64,000 nucleotides of DNA from Shewanella marina JCM 15074 (GTDB lineage Bacteria; Pseudomonadota; Gammaproteobacteria; Enterobacterales; Shewanellaceae), in assembly GCF_000614975.1 (NCBI RefSeq), contig NZ_BALM01000010.1, forward strand, positions 62,001-126,000. Direction: 5' to 3'. Shown piece by piece: positions 46,325-59,377 of this stretch. The notes under the pieces are model-generated. The model was not told where the DNA came from. It searched no databases and worked only from the letters and a program-made list of their open reading frames with translations. Made by a program: the position numbers and the translations under genes. Every line of letters begins with the position of its first letter. The stretch's first letter is position 1.

Positions 46325-47230
46325 CTAGCCATGTGCTTTGAGACGTTTTTGACGACGTCGATGCAATAGCATATCACTGCTAAATGCCATGAGTGCTAAC
46401 CAGATAAAGATAAAGGTAATACCTTTTTCCATATCAAATGCTTCATTAAAGACAAAAATAGCCATCAAGAACATAATGCTTGGGCCAATGTATTGGAAGA
46501 AGCCTAAAATCGTTAATGGAATACGGATTGCTGCGCCAGCAAAGCACAGTAATGGCACGGTTGTCACCACACCAGCTGCCATTAATAATAGATTCAGTTG
46601 TAGATCGTTATTAAGCATATTGGCACTTGGGGTATCGAGGAAAAATGCCATATAAAGTAAGGCAATAGGCAGCAATAGGCTGGTTTCCATCAATAAGCCA
46701 GTTTTGGCATCAACATTCACTTTCTTACGTAGCAGTGCATAAAATCCAAATGAAACGGCTAAACCAATTGAAACTAGCGGGATTGAACCGTAAGAGATCA
46801 ATTGTAGTAGTACCCCTGTTGCGGCTAATGCTACTGCAAACCATTGTAATTTACGTAAGCGCTCGCCCAAAAATACCATACCTAATAACACGTTAAATAA
46901 CGGGTTAATGTAATAGCCTAAGCTTGCATCAAGCATATGGCCATTATTGACGGCCCAAATAAACAGTAACCAGTTGCCTGCAATTAGGATAGAGGTCACG
47001 CACAGTACGCCAATTTGCTTTGGATGTTTGAGCAATAAACGTAAGCGCCCAAAGCCGCCCCAGAAATAGATCAGTATAGTCACAAAGACAAATGACCAAA
47101 TAATGCGATGCAGTAAAATTTCGACTGCAGAGACTTGAGTCAGTAATTTAAAATAGAGTGGCGCAATACCCCAAAGGGTATAAGCACACAGTGCAAGGAT
47201 GATACCTTTGCGGTATTCAGTTTCTGGCAT
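46325..47230 (-). CDS. rarD: RarD/EamA-family transporter
   Basis: 301 aa with about ten predicted membrane helices in two EamA repeats. It begins RKGIILALCAYTLWGIAPLYFK and has the RarD-typical NGHMLDASLGYYINPLFNVLLG (landmarks DASLGYYINPL). It is a putative metabolite exporter named from a chloramphenicol-sensitivity phenotype; the substrate is unknown. Confidence 0.9.
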   Translation of the reverse strand: MPETEYRKGIILALCAYTLWGIAPLYFKLLTQVSAVEILLHRIIWSFVFVTILIYFWGGFGRLRLLLKHPKQIGVLCVTSILIAGNWLLFIWAVNNGHMLDASLGYYINPLFNVLLGMVFLGERLRKLQWFAVALAATGVLLQLISYGSIPLVSIGLAVSFGFYALLRKKVNVDAKTGLLMETSLLLPIALLYMAFFLDTPSANMLNNDLQLNLLLMAAGVVTTVPLLCFAGAAIRIPLTILGFFQYIGPSIMFLMAIFVFNEAFDMEKGITFIFIWLALMAFSSDMLLHRRRQKRLKAHG

Positions 47231-47312
47231 AATGAGTAGGGGTTATTAGGGAATTGCGCGGATTGTAAGGGCGCAGCATTTAATATACAAGTAACACTTA
47301 TCCGCGTTAATT

Positions 47313-47777
47313 TTAACCGACCACATAAGTGGCTGTACCCAGTGCGATTTGGTGATTTTTTTCGTTATGTAATTCCATTTTACACACTGAAATTCGGTTG
47401 CCTGAACGGATCACTTCACCCGTACCGGTAAAGCAAACCCCTTTGCCAGGGCGTAAATAATCCACCCGTAAATCTATGGTACTTAATGCTTTTAAACGTT
47501 GTTCAAGTTGCTCCGCTTGCCAATTATCTCTACTTGAAACCAGTCCCGCAAAAGCGGTGAGTCCGCCAACCACATCTAAAATAGTGGCAGTCACGCCGCC
47601 ATGTAAAATGTTGTGATGAAAATTACCGACGAGTTCTGGTTTCATCGCCAGTTCGACTTCGACACCAGATAAGTCATAGCGCTTAACACGTAAGCCTAAG
47701 AATTGGTGAAAAGGCATCTGTTGATCAAATATTTGGCCGACTAAGGCGATAGTTTGTTGCTGAATTGCTTGGGTCAT
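47313..47777 (-). CDS. Hotdog-fold acyl-CoA thioesterase (YigI-like)
   Basis: 154 aa. PaaI/YigI-type hotdog protein: HQFLGLRVKRYDLSGVEVEL, NFHHNILHGGVTATILDVVGG (HGG...D region near residue 60), then VDYLRPGKGVCFTGTGEVIR. It probably hydrolyses acyl-CoA; the substrate cannot be told. It is divergent from recQ, in the same neighbourhood as in other Shewanella-type genomes (inferred). Confidence 0.85.
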   Translation of the reverse strand: MTQAIQQQTIALVGQIFDQQMPFHQFLGLRVKRYDLSGVEVELAMKPELVGNFHHNILHGGVTATILDVVGGLTAFAGLVSSRDNWQAEQLEQRLKALSTIDLRVDYLRPGKGVCFTGTGEVIRSGNRISVCKMELHNEKNHQIALGTATYVVG

Positions 47778-47893
47778 ATCGATTCCTTGATGTTCCCGTT
47801 TATTACAATCTACTGTGAACGTGTATCTAATTCAATTGCAGTCTATTAGAATATCGCGCATTGATTTGGTAAACAGGTGTATTAACGAACTTC

Positions 47894-49723
47894 ATGGAAA
47901 ACAAACTTACCACAACAACTGATAATGCCGATGATGCTTACAGTCAATGTCTTGCACAGGTGTTTGGTTACCGTGAGTTTCGCGTAGGTCAACGCCAAGT
48001 CATTGAAGCCTTGTGCCAAGGTCAAGATTGCTTAGTGATTATGCCTACGGGCGGTGGTAAGAGTTTATGTTACCAATTACCTGCGCTGTTATTGCCCGGG
48101 TTAACCATTGTGGTATCGCCATTAATTTCATTAATGAAAGATCAAGTGGACAGTTTACTGCAAACCGGTGTTGCTGCTGCTTACCTGAATTCATCGCAAT
48201 CCCGTGAAGAAAGTTTAGAGATCTTACGTAAAATTCGGTTTGGTGAGATTAAATTACTCTATATTTCACCAGAGCGTTTATTGCGTGGCGATTTTATTCA
48301 GCGTTTACATGAACTCAATTTATCCTGCTTTGCCATTGATGAAGCCCATTGCATTAGCCAGTGGGGTCATGATTTTCGGCCTGAATATGCCCAGCTTGGG
48401 CAATTAAAACAATACTTCCCACAGGTGCCGATGATGGCTTTGACGGCAACGGCTGATCATGCGACTAGGCAAAGCATCTGTGAGCGATTACAAATTAATC
48501 CGCATCAATTACTGTCTAGTTTTGATCGCCCTAATATCCGTTATACCGTAGTGGAAAAGCTCAATGCAGCTAATCAGTTACGCCAATTTATTAGTGCGCA
48601 ACAGGGACATAGTGGCATTATTTATTGCAGCAGTCGCCGCCGTGTTGATGAAGTGGCAGAGCGATTACGGATGCAAGGTTATTTTGCAGAAGCTTACCAT
48701 GCAGGGATGTCACTGGAAGAGCGTACCAGTGTGCAAGACAGATTTATAAAAGATCAGCTCGATATTGTGGTGGCTACTGTCGCATTTGGTATGGGCATTA
48801 ATAAATCGAATGTGCGCTTTGTGGTGCATTACGATATTCCCAAAAGCATTGAGTCATATTACCAAGAAACTGGCCGAGCAGGACGTGATGGCTTAGATGC
48901 TGAAGCTTTGATGTTATTTGATCCTGCCGATATTGGTCGAGTACGGCATTTGATTGATCAATCAGAACCTGGGCCACAGCAGCAAGTTGAGTACCATAAA
49001 CTCAATAGCATGGCGGCTTTTGCTGAGGCACAAACGTGCCGACGCCAAGTGTTACTGCATTATTTTGATGAAGCAGCAGAACCTTGTGGCAACTGCGATA
49101 TCTGTCTTGATCCTCCTAAACGTTATGATGGTACCGAAGATGCGCAAAAGGTGTTGTCTTGTATCTATCGTACCGGTCAGCGTTTTGGCGTTAATCATAT
49201 TATTGAAGTATTACGTGGTGCTAAAACGGCAGGTGTGGTTGAACGTGGACATGACAAGTTAACCACATGGGGTATTGGTAAAGATAAAAGCCATGAATAT
49301 TGGCTTAGTGTGATCCGTCAAATTATCCATTTGGGATTTGCCAGTCAGGATATAACCCGAGGTTCATCGGTTAAGTTAAATCCATCGGCGAGGGTTGTAC
49401 TCAAAGGTGGAATTGCCTTAATGCTCGCGGTGCCTAGACTTGATCTAGTGGCGAAACCAACGAAACATGCGCAACGTCGACCAAGCATGAATTACGACCG
49501 TCAGTTATTTGCTAAGTTAAAACTGTTACGACGCAAAATTGCTGAAGAGCAAGATGTGCCGCCTTATCTGGTATTTAACGATGCCACCTTAACTGAGATG
49601 GCGGCCATGATGCCAACCACTCATGCCGAAATGCTGGCCGTTAACGGTATTGGTGAACGCAAACTGTCACGATTTGGTGATGCATTCTTAGATGAGATTA
49701 GCGACTTTATGATTAAGCGTTGA
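47894..49723 (+). CDS. recQ: ATP-dependent DNA helicase RecQ
   Basis: 609 aa, the E. coli-type length. 3'-5' helicase in recombination and repair. Walker [15 protein letters not shown] (~residue 50), DEAH box [20 protein letters not shown] (~145), motif [17 protein letters not shown], zinc-binding cysteines CRRQ...CGNCDIC (~380-405) and a C-terminal HRDC domain ([20 protein letters not shown]). Confidence 0.96.
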   Translation: MENKLTTTTDNADDAYSQCLAQVFGYREFRVGQRQVIEALCQGQDCLVIMPTGGGKSLCYQLPALLLPGLTIVVSPLISLMKDQVDSLLQTGVAAAYLNSSQSREESLEILRKIRFGEIKLLYISPERLLRGDFIQRLHELNLSCFAIDEAHCISQWGHDFRPEYAQLGQLKQYFPQVPMMALTATADHATRQSICERLQINPHQLLSSFDRPNIRYTVVEKLNAANQLRQFISAQQGHSGIIYCSSRRRVDEVAERLRMQGYFAEAYHAGMSLEERTSVQDRFIKDQLDIVVATVAFGMGINKSNVRFVVHYDIPKSIESYYQETGRAGRDGLDAEALMLFDPADIGRVRHLIDQSEPGPQQQVEYHKLNSMAAFAEAQTCRRQVLLHYFDEAAEPCGNCDICLDPPKRYDGTEDAQKVLSCIYRTGQRFGVNHIIEVLRGAKTAGVVERGHDKLTTWGIGKDKSHEYWLSVIRQIIHLGFASQDITRGSSVKLNPSARVVLKGGIALMLAVPRLDLVAKPTKHAQRRPSMNYDRQLFAKLKLLRRKIAEEQDVPPYLVFNDATLTEMAAMMPTTHAEMLAVNGIGERKLSRFGDAFLDEISDFMIKR

Positions 49724-49764
49724 TTTCACATTTTCATAAATCGATATAACGAACAATATTAAGG

Positions 49765-49794
49765 TTGACACAGACCCTTATTGCAGGTTAAAAA
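49765..49794 (+). promoter_or_regulatory. Likely leu operon promoter
   Basis: Perfect -35 TTGACA at 49765-49770 and TAAAAA after an 18-bp spacer (49789-49794). It lies 46 bp before the leader peptide start. Confidence 0.6.
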
Positions 49795-49840
49795 CTATTC
49801 ATTAGTTAACAAAATGTAGCAATAAAAAGGTCTTTATTTA

Positions 49841-49903
49841 GTGTTAAATCAATTCAGCTTACTCTTACTCCCACTAATTCTCATCAACATGAGAAGGGGT
49901 TAG
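49841..49903 (+). CDS. leuL: leu operon leader peptide
   Basis: 20-codon frame starting GTG, with AAAAAGG 10 nt upstream: MLNQFSLLLLPLILINMRRG, stop TAG. Seven of the 20 codons are Leu, four of them consecutive, plus two Ile. This is the ribosome-stalling sensor of leucine supply. When leucyl-tRNA is scarce the ribosome stalls at the Leu run. When it is plentiful the ribosome reaches the stop at 49901-49903, covering the antiterminator arm. Confidence 0.9.
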   Translation: MLNQFSLLLLPLILINMRRG

Positions 49904-49963
49904 TGTTAGCTAAATTTTAATTTGTTAACCAACAATAACCTCGCATTGAAAGCGGGGTTTTTT
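49880..49963 (+). promoter_or_regulatory. Leucine attenuator: pause, antiterminator and terminator stems
   Basis: Three mutually exclusive pairings: CTCAT/ATGAG (49880-49893); antiterminator GGGGTTA (49896-49902) with TAACCTC (49936-49942); and terminator AACCTCGC (49937-49944) with GCGGGGTT (49952-49959), followed by six T. The antiterminator uses the 5' arm of the terminator, and its other arm overlaps the leader's stop codon. Confidence 0.88.
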
Positions 49964-50004
49964 GTTTTTAGGGTTAGCGCAATCGATTGTTATGGAGAAT
50001 GCCG

Positions 50005-52657
<2,653 letters not shown>

Positions 52658-52658
<1 letters not shown>

Positions 52659-54058
52659 TGGCACAAACCTTATATGAAAAAGTGTGGCTACAACATGTGA
52701 TAGCTGAGCCAGAGGGACAAGCGCCACTTATTTATGTTGATCGTCACTTAGTACATGAAGTGACATCACCACAAGCGTTTAGTGGTTTGCGAGCTGCGGG
52801 GCGTAAAGTGCATGCCCCCGCAAAAACTTTTGCCACCATGGATCATAATACCTCTACTCAAAGTGCTAGCTTAGATGCGTTGAGTGACATGGCGCGTACT
52901 CAAGTTGAAACTTTAGCTCAAAATTGCCATGAATTTGGTATTCGCTTGTATGACATTCACCATCCTAATCAAGGGATTGTGCATGTGATGGGGCCAGAGT
53001 TAGGGATTACCTTGCCTGGTACTGTGATTGTTTGTGGTGATTCGCATACCGCGACCCATGGCGCGTTTGGTGCGCTTGCATTTGGTATTGGTACTTCTGA
53101 GGTAGAACATGTATTAGCGACTCAGACCTTGCGTCAACTTCGTGCTAAAACCATGAAGGTTGAAGTGACGGGACAAGTGGCTGAGGGGATTACCGCCAAA
53201 GATATCGTATTAGCCATTATTGCTAAAATTGGTCACGCTGGTGGGACGGGTTATGTGATTGAATTTTGCGGTGAAGCCATTCGTGCACTCTCAATGGAGG
53301 GCCGCATGACCTTATGCAATATGGCCATTGAAATGGGTGCAAAGGCGGGGATGGTTGCACCTGATGAAACCACCTTTGCTTATCTATTTGGACGTGAATT
53401 TTCCCCTAAAGGGGATGATTGGCATCACGCTATAGCCTATTGGCAGACCTTAGTGTCAGATGATGATGCGCAGTTTGATCGAGAAGTATTACTCGATGCC
53501 GCTGATATTGCGCCGCAGCTTACGTGGGGAACAAATCCGGGCCAAGTTGTTGCGATTAATCAAGTTATCCCAAATCCGCGCGATGTTATCGATGAAAGCA
53601 GCCGCGCAGCGATGCTTAAAGCGCTTGATTATATTGGGCTAGAAGCTGGCATGTCGATGACGGATGTGAGCGTTAATAAAGTCTTTATTGGCTCATGTAC
53701 TAATTCTCGTATCGAAGATTTACGTGCTGCGGCTAAATTGGCACAAGGACGACAAGTTGCCAAAGGGGTTACTGCCATCGTGGTCCCCGGCTCTGGTCAA
53801 GTAAAGTTACAAGCTGAACGTGAAGGTTTAGATAAAATCTTTATTGCTGCTGGGTTTGAGTGGCGTTTACCGGGATGCTCCATGTGCTTAGCAATGAATG
53901 ACGATAGACTAGAAGCAGGCGATCGTTGTGCATCCACCAGTAATCGTAATTTTGAAGGTCGGCAAGGGCGAGGTAGTCGCACTCATTTGGTGAGTCCAGC
54001 AATGGCGGCTGCAGCGGCTATTGCTGGTCACTTTGTTGATATTCGTCAGCCATTTTAG
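52658..54058 (+). CDS. leuC: 3-isopropylmalate dehydratase large subunit
   Basis: 466 aa. With LeuD it isomerises 2- to 3-isopropylmalate. [4Fe-4S] ligands are readable in [13 protein letters not shown] (~348) and [10 protein letters not shown] (~408-411). [28 protein letters not shown] is typical (landmark [12 protein letters not shown]). The start overlaps the leuB stop by one base. Confidence 0.97.
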
Positions 54059-54068
54059 GAGTTAATCA

Positions 54069-54674
54069 ATGCGAGCATTTACAACACATACTGGATTGGC
54101 TACGGTGCTTGATTTTGCCAATGTTGATACCGACCAGATTATCCCTAAACAGTTTTTATCTAAAGTCACCCGCGATGGCTTTGGCGTGCATCTATTTCAC
54201 GATTGGCGTTATCTTGATGATGCAGGAGATATGAGTAATCCTGAATTTATTTTGAATCATCCTAGATTTGCTGGGGCAAGTGTATTAGTGACTCAAGAAA
54301 ATTTTGGTTGTGGTTCAAGCCGTGAACACGCACCTTGGGCCTTAGCTGATTATGGTTTTAGGGTTATCATTGCCCCCAGTTTTGCCGATATATTTTATGG
54401 TAATGCGATTAATAATGGTCTGTTACCGATAGTGTTGCCTGCTGAGCAAGTGCAGCAGTTAATTGATGAAGTGATGGTTAATGTTGCTGCCAATATAGAG
54501 GTGGATTTACAGCAAATGAAATTAACCTCGCCGCAGGGGACAGTGTTTTCATTTTCCTTAGCTGATTCGGCTCGACACAATCTGCTAAATGGCTTGGATG
54601 CCATAGGCTTAACTTTGGTACATCAGCCGTTAATTGATGATTACGAAGCCAATATTCCTACTTGGCGACGTTAG
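54069..54674 (+). CDS. leuD: 3-isopropylmalate dehydratase small subunit
   Basis: 201 aa. Swivel-domain partner of Leu[14 protein letters not shown] at the start, and [16 protein letters not shown] (~residues 75-90). AGGAG precedes the ATG. Last gene of the operon. Confidence 0.97.
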   Translation: MRAFTTHTGLATVLDFANVDTDQIIPKQFLSKVTRDGFGVHLFHDWRYLDDAGDMSNPEFILNHPRFAGASVLVTQENFGCGSSREHAPWALADYGFRVIIAPSFADIFYGNAINNGLLPIVLPAEQVQQLIDEVMVNVAANIEVDLQQMKLTSPQGTVFSFSLADSARHNLLNGLDAIGLTLVHQPLIDDYEANIPTWRR

Positions 54675-54706
54675 CTTACACTTGTACTAATGATTTTGGG
54701 ACAGTG

Positions 54707-54745
54707 AAAATCGCACTTTAATTAACATAATTAAGTGCGATTTTT
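54707..54745 (+). terminator. leuABCD terminator
   Basis: AAAATCGCACTT / AAGTGCGATTTT, extended by TAATTA pairs, then a T tract. Confidence 0.85.
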
Positions 54746-55180
54746 AGTTTAGAGTAATTGCACTAATCCATTGATTTTATAAATTATTTAGGCAATTAAT
54801 GCTGTTGCGTTAATGGTTTTATTATGTAACAGCATATTATGCTGTTATTAAATTAAAAAATAATGTCACAGACGTAAGCTGATGAATATAATCTTAACTA
54901 TATGAATTATAAATAAATCCCCTTGGGTTTTTATACTGGTTTAAATGTTAAATCTGAACAATCTGCATTATTTGTCGCTTTAAAATCGATTTGTTTCACT
55001 TAAGTTTCTTATTTTTATACTGTTTTTAACTGGTATGGCCAGTTTATTTGACTATTTTGCAACTCTTGAGTTGCAAACAATTTTCGGCTGAGTACACTGC
55101 GCTCTCTAAATTTTTTGCGCTATATCAAGCTATTGATAATAGCAACATTTCATACAAGACCCATTTTCTTGAGATTAAAC
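54746..55180. other. AT-rich region upstream of fadL
   Basis: 435 bp without a convincing gene. It contains short T-rich tracts and ends in the fadL leader. A FadR-type operator would be expected for this gene, but I cannot identify one. A 73-aa frame at 55048-55269 overlaps fadL and looks spurious. Confidence 0.4.
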
Positions 55181-56578
55181 ATGAAAAAAACACTATTAAC
55201 TTTAGCTGTCGGTACGGCGCTATTAGGTACTTCTGTTCAAGCATTTGCTGCTGGCTTCCAATTAGCTGAAACTTCAGCGACAGGTTTAGGTCGTGCTTTT
55301 GCTGGTGAAGCTGCAATGGCCGACAATGCTTCTGCACAAGCACGTAACCCAGCAATGATGACTTACCTAAAAGGAACTCAAGTTTCTGCTGGTGGCATTT
55401 ATGTAATGCCTAATATTGATGTTAATGGTGATATGACGCTATCTGCTATGGGTCATCAATTAGCAAAATTTAACGCTGATGCAAGTGATGTGGGTAACAA
55501 TGCTTTCGTACCTAACTTCTATGTCACTCATCAGATTGATGAAAACTGGACTGTGGGTTTAGGGTTAAACTCTAACTATGGTTTAGCGACTGAGACGCCT
55601 GCAGGTCACGCAGCTTCTATCTTCGGTAATCACACTTCTGTTACTTCAGTAGAGTTTAATCCTAACGTTGCGTATCGCATCAATGATGCTGTGAGTGTTG
55701 GTGCGGGTCTACGTGTGGTACATGCTAAAGGTGAGATTGGCGCAACTATGCCAAATTGGATTGATCAAGTTAAGCCTGCGTTAGGTGGAATGATTGGTCA
55801 ACTTCCTAAAGATAAGCAAGCACAAGCGATGGCGGCTGCGGGCATGATCCCTGCGGGTGGCGCTTCTCTTAAGAGCTTAGAAGGTGATGACACTGGTTTT
55901 GGCTGGCAAGTCGGTGGTGCATGGCAGATTAATGCGGCTAACCGTATCGGTTTTGCTTACCACAGTAAAGTTGATTTAGACCTTGATGGTCAGGCGTCTG
56001 GCGCATTATACCAAGATGGTCAACATGCTAGCTTTGCTGGTTATATTCCACTTGAACTACCAGCATTTGCTGAGGTGTCATCTTTCCATCAGATCACTGA
56101 TAAGTTTGCTATGCATACCAGCATTAACTGGACCGATTGGAGCAGCTTTGATGAAATCCGCGTATTCTTCCCTGACAGTGTGAAGCCGATTGATCTTGCA
56201 GCTAAGAAGCCAATGACTTCTGATCAAATCAAAGTTGAAAAGTTTGAAGATAACTGGCGTTTTGCTGTAGGTTCAACATATAAAATTGCGCCTAAGTGGA
56301 CATTACGTGGTGGTGTAGCGTTAGATAAGAGCGCTGCTACTGATGAACACCGCACCTCAACTATCCCTGATAGCGATCGTTTATGGTTCAGTGCTGGTGC
56401 AGGTTACCAAGCAACTGATGCATTGCATTTTGATCTTGGTGTAACTTACATTAAAGCGATTGGTCATTCTCCAATTAACGAAACTCAAGATGTTGCTGGT
56501 TTAGCTCAGGTTAACTTCAGCGGTGAAACCACTGGTGATGTTTGGTTAACGGGTGTACAGGCTAGCTACAAGTTCTAA
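55181..56578 (+). CDS. fadL: FadL-family outer-membrane long-chain fatty acid transporter
   Basis: 465 aa. Signal peptide MKKTLLTLAVGTALLGTSVQAFA, then the conserved FadL N-terminal hatch AGFQLAETSATGLGRAFAGEAAMADNAS (landmark SATGLGRAFAGEAA) with ARNPAMM. Alternating beta strands run to the C-terminal GVQASYKF, an outer-membrane barrel end with terminal Phe. The ATG at 55181 is chosen because the signal peptide begins there; the upstream frame is not protein-like. Confidence 0.93.
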   Translation: MKKTLLTLAVGTALLGTSVQAFAAGFQLAETSATGLGRAFAGEAAMADNASAQARNPAMMTYLKGTQVSAGGIYVMPNIDVNGDMTLSAMGHQLAKFNADASDVGNNAFVPNFYVTHQIDENWTVGLGLNSNYGLATETPAGHAASIFGNHTSVTSVEFNPNVAYRINDAVSVGAGLRVVHAKGEIGATMPNWIDQVKPALGGMIGQLPKDKQAQAMAAAGMIPAGGASLKSLEGDDTGFGWQVGGAWQINAANRIGFAYHSKVDLDLDGQASGALYQDGQHASFAGYIPLELPAFAEVSSFHQITDKFAMHTSINWTDWSSFDEIRVFFPDSVKPIDLAAKKPMTSDQIKVEKFEDNWRFAVGSTYKIAPKWTLRGGVALDKSAATDEHRTSTIPDSDRLWFSAGAGYQATDALHFDLGVTYIKAIGHSPINETQDVAGLAQVNFSGETTGDVWLTGVQASYKF

Positions 56579-56607
56579 TATGAGTTAGATTTAGTCTAAT
56601 GATATTC

Positions 56608-56634
56608 AAAAGCCTCACTGATGTGGGGCTTTTT
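56608..56634 (+). terminator. fadL terminator
   Basis: AAAAGCCTCAC / GTGGGGCTTTT with a TGAT loop. Confidence 0.85.
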
Positions 56635-56749
56635 GCTATCTGTCATCTTCTGCCGCAGATTGGGTATAGCTTGCTTGGATAGCCATTTGCTATGATTGTA
56701 TTTAAGTTATTTAAAGTTATACCTATTGGGTTTGGTAGAGGAATAAATT

Positions 56750-58240
56750 TTGTCCAATCGTTATGTGGTTGCACTGGATCAGGGAACGACCAGTTCTCGC
56801 GCCATGGTATTTGATCATGATGCTAATATTGTGGCTGTATCACAGCGCGAATTTAGCCAACTTTACCCAAAGCCGGGCTGGGTTGAACATGATGCGATGG
56901 AAATATGGTCATCTCAAAGTTCAACTTTAATAGAAGTATTGGCTCGTGCGGGTATTCATAGTGATGAAGTCGCTGCTATTGGTATTACCAATCAGCGTGA
57001 AACTACAGTGGTATGGAATAAAATCACGGGCAAACCTATCTATAATGCGATTGTATGGCAATGCCGTCGTACCACTGCAATGTGCGAACAATTGCGTCAG
57101 CAAGGGCTTGATGAATATGTGCGTCAGCATACCGGGCTATTACTCGACCCCTATTTCTCTGCGACCAAGATCAAATGGATTCTAGATAATATTGAAGGCG
57201 CTCGTGAGCAAGCTCAGCGAGGCGAGCTGCTTTTTGGCACGATTGATACTTGGCTCGTGTGGAAGCTGACGGAAGGCAAGGTACACGTCACTGATTACAC
57301 TAACGCTTCGCGTACCATGTTATTTAATATTCATACCTTAACGTGGGATCAACATCTTTTAGACAGCTTAGATATACCACTTAGCATGTTGCCTGAAGTT
57401 AAATCTTCATGTGCAATTTATGGTGAAACCCGTATTGCGGGCGAAGGCAGTGAAATAAAAGTTGCGGGGATGGCGGGTGATCAACAAGCTGCGCTATTTG
57501 GGCAGTTATGTGTTGAGCCAGGCATGGCCAAAAATACCTATGGTACGGGTTGCTTTATGCTGATGAATACCGGTAAACAAGCGGTTAAATCAGAACAAGG
57601 CTTATTAACGACCATTGCCGTTGGCGCCGCTGGTGAAGTGAATTATGCGATTGAAGGCTCTGTCTTTATGGGCGGTGCTACCATTCAATGGTTGCGTGAT
57701 GAATTAGGGTTAATTCGGGATGCACAAGATACAGAGTATTTCGCTTCAAAAGTGACGGATACTAATGGGGTTTACTTAGTTCCTGCTTTTGTTGGCTTAG
57801 GTGCACCATATTGGGATCCTAATGCCAGAGGGGCATTAGTGGGATTAACTCGTGGTGCTAATCGTAACCATATTATCCGCGCAGCATTAGAGGCTATTGC
57901 TTATCAGAGTCGCGATTTAATGGATGCCATGGTCAAAGACAGTGGCGTGAGTTTGACCGAATTGCGTGTTGATGGCGGCGCTGTTGTTAATGATTTCTTG
58001 ATGCAATTTCAAGCTGACATTACTGGGGTTGACGTGGTTCGGCCGCATGTTACTGAGACTACTGCAATGGGCGCCGCGTTCCTTGCGGGCCTTGCGGGCC
58101 TTGCGGTGGGTTTTTGGCAGGATAGTTCTGAACTGACAAGTAAAGCTGATTGTGAACGTATGTTTACACCTTTATTTGATGCTGAGACTCGGGATTTACG
58201 TTATCAAGGTTGGTTAGATGCGGTTGCTCGTACCCGCTAA
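56750..58240 (+). CDS. glpK: Glycerol kinase
   Basis: 496 aa (E. coli 502). It phosphorylates glycerol to glycerol 3-phosphate. FGGY-kinase signatures: [16 protein letters not shown] at the start, [11 protein letters not shown] (~80), [10 protein letters not shown] (~245), [20 protein letters not shown] (~405). TTG start with AGAGGA upstream. Near the C-terminus a 9-bp unit is present three times, giving [13 protein letters not shown] where homologues have a shorter LAGLAVGFW. Confidence 0.95.
   Translation: MSNRYVVALDQGTTSSRAMVFDHDANIVAVSQREFSQLYPKPGWVEHDAMEIWSSQSSTLIEVLARAGIHSDEVAAIGITNQRETTVVWNKITGKPIYNAIVWQCRRTTAMCEQLRQQGLDEYVRQHTGLLLDPYFSATKIKWILDNIEGAREQAQRGELLFGTIDTWLVWKLTEGKVHVTDYTNASRTMLFNIHTLTWDQHLLDSLDIPLSMLPEVKSSCAIYGETRIAGEGSEIKVAGMAGDQQAALFGQLCVEPGMAKNTYGTGCFMLMNTGKQAVKSEQGLLTTIAVGAAGEVNYAIEGSVFMGGATIQWLRDELGLIRDAQDTEYFASKVTDTNGVYLVPAFVGLGAPYWDPNARGALVGLTRGANRNHIIRAALEAIAYQSRDLMDAMVKDSGVSLTELRVDGGAVVNDFLMQFQADITGVDVVRPHVTETTAMGAAFLAGLAGLAVGFWQDSSELTSKADCERMFTPLFDAETRDLRYQGWLDAVARTR
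58081..58107 (+). repeat. Three 9-bp tandem repeats inside glpK
   Basis: CCTTGCGGG, CCTTGCGGG, CCTTGCGGT in tandem and in frame, encoding repeated Leu-Ala-Gly. A slipped-strand site that can gain or lose three residues without a frameshift. Confidence 0.75.
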
Positions 58241-58473
58241 ATAGTAATGTCGATGCGATGATGAGGCGAGGTGGCTTTATCATCGTCATTTTTCTTTGTC
58301 GTTTTACTTTGTTTATCGGCTGATGGCATTTGCTCTAGTAACGTTTCACTTTCCTGCTGTTCAAAATCACCCGTTGCTGTACTGGCTTGAGTTGCTCTTA
58401 CCTTGGTTTTTTTATCGATTTTTTGCGGCTTAATCGGCGCAATAACCTGATTGAATGCATCAATATTGATCAT
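58237..58473 (-). CDS. Small hydrophilic hypothetical protein
   Basis: 78 aa with no known domain: [20 protein letters not shown], then a charged, low-complexity Lys/Asp/Gln/Ser-rich stretch and HHRIDITI. Its stop overlaps the glpK stop by 4 bp, convergently. AGGAGC precedes the ATG, which supports translation. Probably cytoplasmic and partly disordered. Confidence 0.6.
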   Translation of the reverse strand: MINIDAFNQVIAPIKPQKIDKKTKVRATQASTATGDFEQQESETLLEQMPSADKQSKTTKKNDDDKATSPHHRIDITI

Positions 58474-58781
58474 ATTTTTGCTCCTAGTAACGGCGGTTAC
58501 TTTATTATCGGCCGTGACTATACGTAGCTAAATAAGTCTCTATGTTGATTTAGAACATCAGTCCTTGGATTGATTTTAAGCTGATAATAACTCACGTAAT
58601 TAATGTATTTATCTGGGTAAAATCACCATAAAATAGTTATTTTGGTGCTAGAAATGCACAAAAAATAAACAAGTTAGCTTGCTTGTTACCACTTCTTCCC
58701 ACTTTTGTTGTTATTAATGAGTATTCACTAAAATGAGCTGCTAAGCCGCATGCTAGCAGGCTTTTAAATCAACTCCTTTGC

Positions 58782-58811
58782 TTGACAATGGTTGCACAGA
58801 GTCCCTAAACT
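58782..58811 (+). promoter_or_regulatory. Promoter of the division/cell wall cluster
   Basis: TTGACA at 58782-58787, 18-bp spacer, TAAACT at 58806-58811. It lies just upstream of the MraZ boxes. The remainder of the 58474-58888 gap shows no gene. Confidence 0.65.
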
Positions 58812-58818
58812 AGTTGTT

Positions 58819-58858
58819 TGTGGGAAAATGTGGTTTTTTGTGGAATAAAATTCTGTGG
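58819..58858 (+). promoter_or_regulatory. MraZ operator repeats
   Basis: TGTGG at 58819, 58829 and 58839, exactly 10 bp apart, and a fourth at 58854. E. coli MraZ binds TGGGN-type direct repeats of 10-bp period at this position to autoregulate the cluster. Confidence 0.75.
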
Positions 58859-58888
58859 ATTAAAGAATAATACTGGGATGACAATAAC

Positions 58889-59347
58889 GTGTTTTGTGGC
58901 GCAAGTAGCATAAACCTTGATACCAAAGGACGGCTCGCTATACCTATGCGATACCGAGCATTACTGCGCGAACAGCATCAAGCTAAAATAGTGATTACCG
59001 TTGATATTAATTCCCCCTGTTTACTTCTTTATCCTATTGATGAATGGCAGCTTATCGAACAAAAACTGCTGGTTCTCTCTGATACCCAACCTACGGAACG
59101 TGCCCTAAAACGCTTGCTTTTAGGTTATGCGCACGAATGTGAATTAGATGGTAATGGTCGCATATTATTACCGTTACCTTTACGTCAGTATGCCAATTTG
59201 AGTCGCCAAGCTATGCTGGTTGGCCAGTTAAATAAATTTGAGTTATGGGATGAGCTGGCGTGGCAGCAACAAATTGCTACTAGCCTTGAAACCATAAATG
59301 GTGAGGAATTATCAACTAATCCTCGCCTTGCCGATTTCTCACTCTAA
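58889..59347 (+). CDS. mraZ: Transcriptional regulator MraZ
   Basis: 152 aa, the usual length. Two AbrB-like repeats (DTKGRLAIPMRYR at ~10-22, and LDGNGRILLPLPLRQYANL at ~88-106). It forms a ring that binds the repeats upstream and represses the division cluster. GTG start. Confidence 0.95.
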   Translation: MFCGASSINLDTKGRLAIPMRYRALLREQHQAKIVITVDINSPCLLLYPIDEWQLIEQKLLVLSDTQPTERALKRLLLGYAHECELDGNGRILLPLPLRQYANLSRQAMLVGQLNKFELWDELAWQQQIATSLETINGEELSTNPRLADFSL

Positions 59348-59377
59348 ATGAGTGACTTGAAGATAAAGAAGAGCCAA

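Noticed and set aside
55048..55269. 73-aa plus-strand frame upstream of and overlapping fadL
   Set aside because: It overlaps the fadL signal peptide in another frame, and its composition is not protein-like.
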